This document shows positions 62,246 through 64,000 of a stretch of 64,000 nt of DNA, in pieces. The notes under the pieces are model-generated. The model was not told where the DNA came from and made no database searches. It saw only the letters and a list, made by a program, of their open reading frames with translations. This DNA is from an uncultured bacterium (GTDB taxonomy: Bacteria > Desulfobacterota > BSN033 > UBA1163). The first letter of the stretch is position 1. Every line of letters starts with the position of its first letter. The DNA is taken from positions 1 through 64,000 of the forward strand of contig CALLAL010000006.1 of NCBI GenBank assembly GCA_938002255.1, written 5' to 3'. Both the position numbers and the translations under genes were made by a program.

Positions 62246-62379
62246 CTTATCGTTTGGAAAAAAAGGTTATGGTTGTTACGGGTCAATCCTAAATGAATCG
62301 ATTTCCACACCTTCGTCTTGCCCAAAAAGGATATTTTCTGGCTTTCAAAAAGAATAAAGCTCTACGGTACGTCTTGATT

Positions 62380-64000
62380 TTAGACAGCCTCACCCTTGAT
62401 GATCCGGTCAATCTGGTTTCCATCAAGAACTTCTTTTTCAAGGAGGGTATTGGCCAGCCGGTGAAGGGTATCCATATTATTCTGGATGATTTCCTTTGCC
62501 TTCTCATATCCTTGGGTGACGATGGCCCTTACCTCTGAATCGATCAGGCGAGCCGTCTCTTCGCTGTAATCCCTGTGCTGGGTAATCTCCCTTCCGAGAA
62601 AGATCTGTTCTTCTCTCTGGCCAAAGGCAAGGGGTCCCAGTTTCTCGCTCATCCCCCATTCGCAGACCATTCTCCTTGCCAGTTCTGTTGAGCGCTCAAT
62701 ATCATTACCGGCACCGGTGGTCTGACGTTTCAAAACCAGTTCCTCCGCTACCCTCCCGCCCATCATCACGGCGATGTTGTTCAGGAGGTAGTCCTTCGGA
62801 TAGGTATGCTTCTCATCGATGGGGAGTTGCTGAGTGATCCCAAGGGCACGGCCTCTCGGAATGATGGTGACCTTGTGAATAGGGTCTGTACCTGGAATCA
62901 GTTTTGCAACAAGGGCGTGGCCAGCTTCATGAAATGCAGTGATTCGTCTCTCTTCGAGAGGAATGATCATGGACTTCCTCTCAACCCCCATGAGGACTTT
63001 ATCCTTGGCCTGATCGAGATCTGACATGTCTACCTGATCTTTTCCAAGACGAGCCGCTAAGAGAGCGGCCTCGTTGACCAGATTCTCAAGATCGGCTCCT
63101 GTAAATCCTGGGGTTCCTCTTGCCAGGACGGAGAGGTCGACATCATCCGCTAAGGGTGTCCGTTTGGTGTGAACCTTTAAGATTTCTTCCCGTCCTTTCA
63201 CATCAGGAACCGGCACCACAACCTGACGATCAAATCGGCCTGGCCTGAGGAGTGCGGGATCGAGAACATCAGGTCGATTGGTGGCAGCGATCAAGATGAC
63301 ACCCTCATTCGATTCAAAGCCATCCATTTCGACGAGTAATTGATTAAGGGTCTGTTCCCTCTCATCATGACCTCCGCCCAATCCGGCACCGCGGTGTCGT
63401 CCAACCGCATCAATCTCATCAATGAATATAATACAGGGGGCATTTCTTTTGCCCTGAAGGAAAAGGTCTCGAACACGAGATGCGCCTACCCCAACAAACA
63501 TTTCAACAAAATCAGAACCACTGATGCTAAAAAAAGGGACATCGGCTTCACCAGCAATCGCCCTCGCCAGTAAGGTTTTTCCCGTTCCAGGAGCTCCAAT
63601 CAGAAGGACGCCCTTTGGAATTCTTCCACCCAATTTGGTGAACTTTTTGGGATCCCTGAGAAAATCGATAATCTCTTCAAGTTCGTCCTTTGCTTCTTCG
63701 ATTCCAGCCACATTGTCAAAGGTCACCCTGTGCTGGTCTTTGGTGAGGATTTTCGCCTTGCTCTTTCCGAAAGAAAGAGCTTTCCCTCCGCCAATCTGGA
63801 CCTGGCGCATAAAGAAGATCCAGACACCAATAAGAATGATCATGGGAAACCAGGAGATGAGGATATTCTGCCATAGAGGAGATTCTTCTTCCTTCTTGGC
63901 ACTAATGGTGATCCTCTTTTCTCTAATCAGCTTGATCATTTCAGGGTCTTCAGGTGCATAGGTTTTAAATTGTTTTCCTTCTGCATCTTTCCAAACAATA
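62380..64000 (-). CDS. ftsH: ATP-dependent zinc metalloprotease FtsH, 5' end off the window
   Basis: At least 540 codons; the frame runs open to the right edge and lacks the first part. Present are the second membrane helix ([22 protein letters not shown]), AAA+ Walker [15 protein letters not shown], Walker [13 protein letters not shown], the second region of homology ([19 protein letters not shown]) and the protease HEAGH ([11 protein letters not shown]). Membrane-bound quality-control protease, here the start of the housekeeping run. Confidence 0.96.
   Translation of the reverse strand, partial: IVWKDAEGKQFKTYAPEDPEMIKLIREKRITISAKKEEESPLWQNILISWFPMIILIGVWIFFMRQVQIGGGKALSFGKSKAKILTKDQHRVTFDNVAGIEEAKDELEEIIDFLRDPKKFTKLGGRIPKGVLLIGAPGTGKTLLARAIAGEADVPFFSISGSDFVEMFVGVGASRVRDLFLQGKRNAPCIIFIDEIDAVGRHRGAGLGGGHDEREQTLNQLLVEMDGFESNEGVILIAATNRPDVLDPALLRPGRFDRQVVVPVPDVKGREEILKVHTKRTPLADDVDLSVLARGTPGFTGADLENLVNEAALLAARLGKDQVDMSDLDQAKDKVLMGVERKSMIIPLEERRITAFHEAGHALVAKLIPGTDPIHKVTIIPRGRALGITQQLPIDEKHTYPKDYLLNNIAVMMGGRVAEELVLKRQTTGAGNDIERSTELARRMVCEWGMSEKLGPLAFGQREEQIFLGREITQHRDYSEETARLIDSEVRAIVTQGYEKAKEIIQNNMDTLHRLANTLLEKEVLDGNQIDRIIKGEAV

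Noticed and set aside
1-64000. CRISPR array, tRNA or rRNA genes
   Set aside because: No regularly spaced repeats and no tRNA T-loop plus acceptor pairing or rRNA signature sequences were seen on either strand.

Overview
The window looks like a chromosomal piece from an anaerobic or microaerobic bacterium of the former Deltaproteobacteria (Desulfobacterota or a close relative). The evidence is the housekeeping run ftsH-folP-glmM-pdxJ-acpS-nnr-tsaE-lysC-cimA at the right end, the many multihaem c-type cytochromes, the DUF5320 / MinD-ferredoxin / NifU-like cluster at the left end, a sigma-54 response regulator with a matching promoter, and the moderate G+C content. There is no rRNA or tRNA gene in the window, so the assignment is inference. 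No CRISPR array or prophage was seen.

Layout: 0.2-3.9 kb holds Fe-S and metal-handling genes (two DUF5320 proteins, a MinD-type ATPase with inserted ferredoxin, an IscU/NifU scaffold and a second, truncated MinD-ferredoxin ATPase). 3.9-8.7 kb is a decayed region: fragments of two TonB-dependent receptors, an exbB start, a cobT 3' end, the tail of a methyltransferase and an IS1380-type transposase, around an intact tonB and an intact methyltransferase gene. The mixture suggests a lost corrinoid-uptake locus. 8.9-35.5 kb is ordinary: PilZ, CinA, Nudix, phosphate uptake (Pit plus DUF47), HAD phosphatases, a fused transketolase, a drug-type exporter pair, Lon, AmrB, YjbQ, an MFS transporter and an NtrC-type regulator.

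36.0-50.6 kb is the respiratory and signalling part. A nonahaem cytochrome and a membrane cytochrome b follow a good sigma-54 promoter, 0.5 kb downstream of the sigma-54 activator gene. A three-GAF hybrid histidine kinase and a stand-alone GAF protein behind a long structured leader come next. Then come a hydroxylamine-oxidoreductase-family octahaem cytochrome with a membrane partner that fuses a c-haem site, a CopD-like membrane part and a cytochrome b5-like domain, and then norCB (nitric oxide reductase) with an unusual dihaem NorC.

The most interesting signal is a 14-bp palindrome, TTGACTTAAGTCAA (one copy with a single mismatch), found at three places: upstream of the ferredoxin gene at 17.1-17.9 kb, in the divergent region between the octahaem operon and a duplicated-domain protein (46.66 kb), and upstream of norCB (50.69 kb). 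At 46.66 kb a perfect TATAAT lies 22 bases beyond the box toward the octahaem gene, the spacing expected for an FNR/CRP-family activator. Together these predict one nitrogen-oxide-responsive regulon. The right end (50.7-64.0 kb) is housekeeping: comEA-like, cimA, lysC, tsaE, a bifunctional nuclease, an eRF1-like protein, nnr, acpS, pdxJ, glmM, folP and a 5'-truncated ftsH. The cdaA-ybbR pair that often sits between folP and glmM is absent.
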